Shown here: positions 9,330-11,790 of the stretch, piece by piece
Layout: every line of letters starts with the position of its first letter
Numbering within the stretch: the stretch's first letter is position 1
DNA from: Blastocladiella britannica
Lineage: Eukaryota; Blastocladiomycota; Blastocladiomycetes; Blastocladiales; Blastocladiaceae
NCBI GenBank assembly: GCA_025349905.2
Contig: MU624795.1
Coordinates: 1-11,790, forward strand
Direction: 5' to 3'
DNA length: 11,790 bases
The notes under the pieces: generated by a model
Database searches by the model: none
Seen by the model: only the letters and a program-made list of their open reading frames with translations
Told to the model about the DNA's origin: nothing
Translations under genes and position numbers: made by a program

Positions 9330-11690
9330 TCATTGAAAAAGGTATGGGTCGGCCTCGAGGACGTACTCGAGGACGGCCGGGTACTTGCTCGCCATTCCAG
9401 TGACTACCCGTGCCAGGCCGGTCTTGGGAGTCGGCGCCTCGGCAACGACATTGTGCATCACGATCCGAGCAAGCTCATCCTTCTTACTCTGCATGAGCCG
9501 GGCAACAATGACGGTCCACCGGGACAACTTGGCGGGGAGCGGCATCGCACCTTGCTGCACCACCGACAACCGCAGAGTCCACAGCCACGGCGCCACCTTG
9601 TTCGAGTACTTGATGGCACTGACAACGGTTGCCGGCGCCAGCACAGCGAGCCGCGCCAGGGCCCATACCGGCGCCAGCGCCTTGATCTGCGCGCTCGGGA
9701 CGGCAAGTGCAGCAATACCGGCCGAAGTGAGGTCGCTGGTGGCAGTACTCCATGGGTGGTCCAATTCGGCGAATTTGGATGCCCACGTCGCACCAGCCAT
9801 CACCATTCCTTGGATCTGCTGAGAGGCGCCAAGGTCGACCGTGGCCGCAGTGCCCTCCAACTCGGCTGGGAGGATCTTGTCGAGAATGTACTGTTGGACG
9901 GGCCAGCCAGCCGGCGCGTCGGCGGGTACAGTAAACGCGGTTTCAAGCGATCGGAGGGTCTTTGGGGACAGGGTGGACGAAATAAAGTAGTCGATGCGGG
10001 CCTGCGGCGACATGCTGTCGATCAGATGCATTGCCACGACGTGGACGAGGTGCGCGTCGCTCGTGGCGTCACCGTGCGCAGGCAGGGCGCCCCTCGTCCA
10101 CTCCCAGGGAACGGGATCGCATGAAGCAAAGCGGGACAAGAACAGAGGTTCGCTGGGTAGGGCCAAGACCGCCGAAAGTAGTTCGGGTTCGTCTGCCCTT
10201 TCCACGATCAAGTCAGCAAAGCGGTCGGAAAGCATAAATGCGATCTTTACTGCATCATCAACGCCCTCGTCAAATCCTGGATGTATTCGTTTTGTTAGGA
10301 AAATGAAGTACAGCAGAAATATGAATATGAAAACCAAACCTGCTTGAATCGCTTCGTCAAATCCGGTCGTGCAAATCTCGGCAACCGCCGCCAGCACCTC
10401 CTTGGGGGAAAGGCTATGCTCAACCCCGTAGCGCTCGGTATCGCAAATGTATCGAATCATCTCAAAGAGGACTTTCGGGTTCATCATTCCCAGCTCGTTG
10501 AAGGCCTCCAGCATCTCGTAACGGCCAAGCACAACCCACTCGATCATATCCCACGCGTGGCGCCCATATCGATCGTCTCGCTCCTGGACATGTTCGATAT
10601 CACGAAGGATGGGAAGATCGTGGTCCAAGAACAACCGCAGCGCAACCTCGTAGTCGGACATGCAAGAGATGAAGGACATCAAGAGTCCATTGAGTTCGTA
10701 AGGGAACGTGTAGCCGCGTTCACGCAGCCATTGCCACATGGGCAGTGCGCGGCCGGCGCCGGGTATTTCCTTGAAAGAGTGCATGATGGTGCGCGACGGG
10801 CCTTGCAGCGAGAACCATTCAATCAGCCGACCCACGTTTATGCCAGTCGCCTCGATGACAAATTCCAGCGCGTTTACGCGGCCCTCGGCGGCGGCCAAAA
10901 GCGCCCAGACCATGGGCAAGGTGATGAGTTCTTCGAGGCCGTCCGACGTGACATCCTCGCCAGCGCAGATCGAGAGCGAGTTGCGGATCAGCAAACGGTC
11001 GTCAATGCCGAGACGCAACCAGAGGCGGATCGGCGCAACGGCTGTGGTGAGAGAAGGGATCCCCGCGACCAGTGAGCGCACCACGCACTGAAAGTTGGGC
11101 AGGTTCCAGCTGTACAGCAGCAGCGTGGGGAGCTGGAGCGCCTCTGGCACCAACCGCAGCTCATGGGCAGCAAGTCGGGCGGCCAGTTCGGGCGATGGCG
11201 CAAAGGTGTAATTGTCAACATCGTCGTCCAGAGCGGGGCCGTCGTACTCGACAAACGGCACGTCCCATTCGGCGACCACGTGATTCAGCTGTCGGCCAGC
11301 GATCATTGCAAATTGCCGTTTGGAAAGCAGATAGTCGAGCACCGCTGGCACTTGGAATGCGTGCGGTGGCACCACCAACTCGACCGTTTTCCCCGCCGTG
11401 GTGGACGTTTCGCGTTGGCGAAGGCCAGTGACGAGGCGACGCATGTACCACGATGCCGGTGCGGCCAGACCGCGCGTGTCCGGGTAGTGATACGTGTCGT
11501 ACATGCGGAGTGCATCATAGCTGGGTCGATCGTCGAGGAACGAGTCGTCGTTGGCCGCCACGAGCGAGTGTGCCCAGGCCACAATAACGTGGGGCTCGGC
11601 CACATAGTGCGGGAGGGCCGCCGCAAGGCATGCGGACGGCATGGCGTGCGAGACAATCGCTTCCACCAGCTCATACGGGAGTTGATCCAT
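9330..11690 (-). CDS. F-box-like/ankyrin-reminiscent protein of unknown function (765 aa, two exons)
   Basis: Exons are 11690-10340 and 10276-9330 on the minus strand; the 63-nt intron has a GTTTGG donor, a CTAAC branch-like site and a CATCCAG acceptor. The ATG at 11690 is chosen over a longer open frame that begins upstream without an ATG, and it sits in an A-rich context. The N-terminus MDQLPYELVEAIVSHAMP has the LP.ELV..I pattern of F-box domains, which recruit substrates to SCF ubiquitin ligases. The remainder is alpha-helical by composition, with segments such as ALPMWQWLRERGYTFP and ALEFVIEATGINV that recall degenerate ankyrin repeats. No transmembrane segment or catalytic motif remains once the intron is removed. 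At the splice junction the protein reads GFDEAIQAGFDEGVDDA, a short tandem repeat. An F-box-plus-repeats receptor is an inference; without a profile search it should be called hypothetical. The 100 nt upstream of the ATG shows nothing distinctive beyond one CCAAT-type pentamer. Confidence 0.8.
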   Translation of the reverse strand: MDQLPYELVEAIVSHAMPSACLAAALPHYVAEPHVIVAWAHSLVAANDDSFLDDRPSYDALRMYDTYHYPDTRGLAAPASWYMRRLVTGLRQRETSTTAGKTVELVVPPHAFQVPAVLDYLLSKRQFAMIAGRQLNHVVAEWDVPFVEYDGPALDDDVDNYTFAPSPELAARLAAHELRLVPEALQLPTLLLYSWNLPNFQCVVRSLVAGIPSLTTAVAPIRLWLRLGIDDRLLIRNSLSICAGEDVTSDGLEELITLPMVWALLAAAEGRVNALEFVIEATGINVGRLIEWFSLQGPSRTIMHSFKEIPGAGRALPMWQWLRERGYTFPYELNGLLMSFISCMSDYEVALRLFLDHDLPILRDIEHVQERDDRYGRHAWDMIEWVVLGRYEMLEAFNELGMMNPKVLFEMIRYICDTERYGVEHSLSPKEVLAAVAEICTTGFDEAIQAGLVFIFIFLLYFIFLTKRIHPGFDEGVDDAVKIAFMLSDRFADLIVERADEPELLSAVLALPSEPLFLSRFASCDPVPWEWTRGALPAHGDATSDAHLVHVVAMHLIDSMSPQARIDYFISSTLSPKTLRSLETAFTVPADAPAGWPVQQYILDKILPAELEGTAATVDLGASQQIQGMVMAGATWASKFAELDHPWSTATSDLTSAGIAALAVPSAQIKALAPVWALARLAVLAPATVVSAIKYSNKVAPWLWTLRLSVVQQGAMPLPAKLSRWTVIVARLMQSKKDELARIVMHNVVAEAPTPKTGLARVVTGMASKYPAVLEYVLEADPYLFQ

Positions 11691-11790
11691 TTGTATTTCT
11701 AAACGGATTGCAAACACACCACCTGTCACAACCAATCCGGAAATCCAAGGAAATGGGGAAAAGCTGAAACAACGTGATCTCGATCCTGTA

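Noticed and set aside
10344..11075. A 243-codon plus-strand open frame
   Set aside because: It is antisense to the F-box-like gene and has the Arg/His/Gln-rich composition of a shadow frame, with no recognisable motif.
11691..11735. A 15-codon N-terminal extension of the F-box-like protein
   Set aside because: The extended frame starts at a non-ATG codon, whereas the ATG at 11690 begins directly with the F-box-like LP.ELV motif.

Overview
This window reads as a gene-dense, GC-rich piece of a eukaryotic nuclear genome, most likely from a zoosporic or early-diverging fungus. The reasons are four protein-coding genes with many short introns (mostly 56-72 nt, usually GTA-type donors and CAG or TAG acceptors), small intergenic gaps, a kinesin-3 motor and an ABCB-type transporter. 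There are no bacterial operons or ribosome-binding sites. Blastocladiomycota (Allomyces- or Catenaria-like) is my best guess from style alone; no marker in the window proves it.

Layout, left to right. (1) 36-1361, minus strand: the first three exons of an ABCB/P-glycoprotein-type ABC transporter, covering the start and all of transmembrane domain 1; the ATP-binding domains lie beyond the left edge. (2) 1362-1889: a divergent intergenic region with a TATA-like element and three TTTCACAT motifs. (3) 1890-3345, plus strand: a two-exon gene for an unrecognised single-pass membrane protein with a Ser/Thr/Pro-rich N-terminal half and a 320-residue second half. (4) 3493-9003, minus strand: a complete nine-exon kinesin-3 (Unc-104/KIF1 type) gene of 1656 codons with motor, FHA, KIF1B-like, DUF3694-like and C-terminal PH domains. 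(5) 9004-9329: the kinesin upstream region, with two CCAAT-type pentamers. (6) 9330-11690, minus strand: a two-exon gene for a 765-residue protein with an F-box-like N-terminus followed by helical, ankyrin-reminiscent segments.

The genes do not form an obvious pathway. The kinesin should carry membrane vesicles along microtubules through its PH domain, the ABC protein should export substrates across a membrane, and the other two are of unknown role. I found no tRNA, rRNA, CRISPR array, transposon or viral element. The points most worth a second look are: the kinesin lacks the lysine-rich K-loop typical of its family and has Ser/Ala-rich insertions in its motor; the F-box-like gene has a stop-free 63-nt intron flanked by a direct repeat, whose retention would add a hydrophobic segment; all six homopolymer runs of 8 or more that I saw lie inside introns; and the first ABC transporter intron has a splice-phase conflict. 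I did not find convincing evidence of a wholly new biological system.
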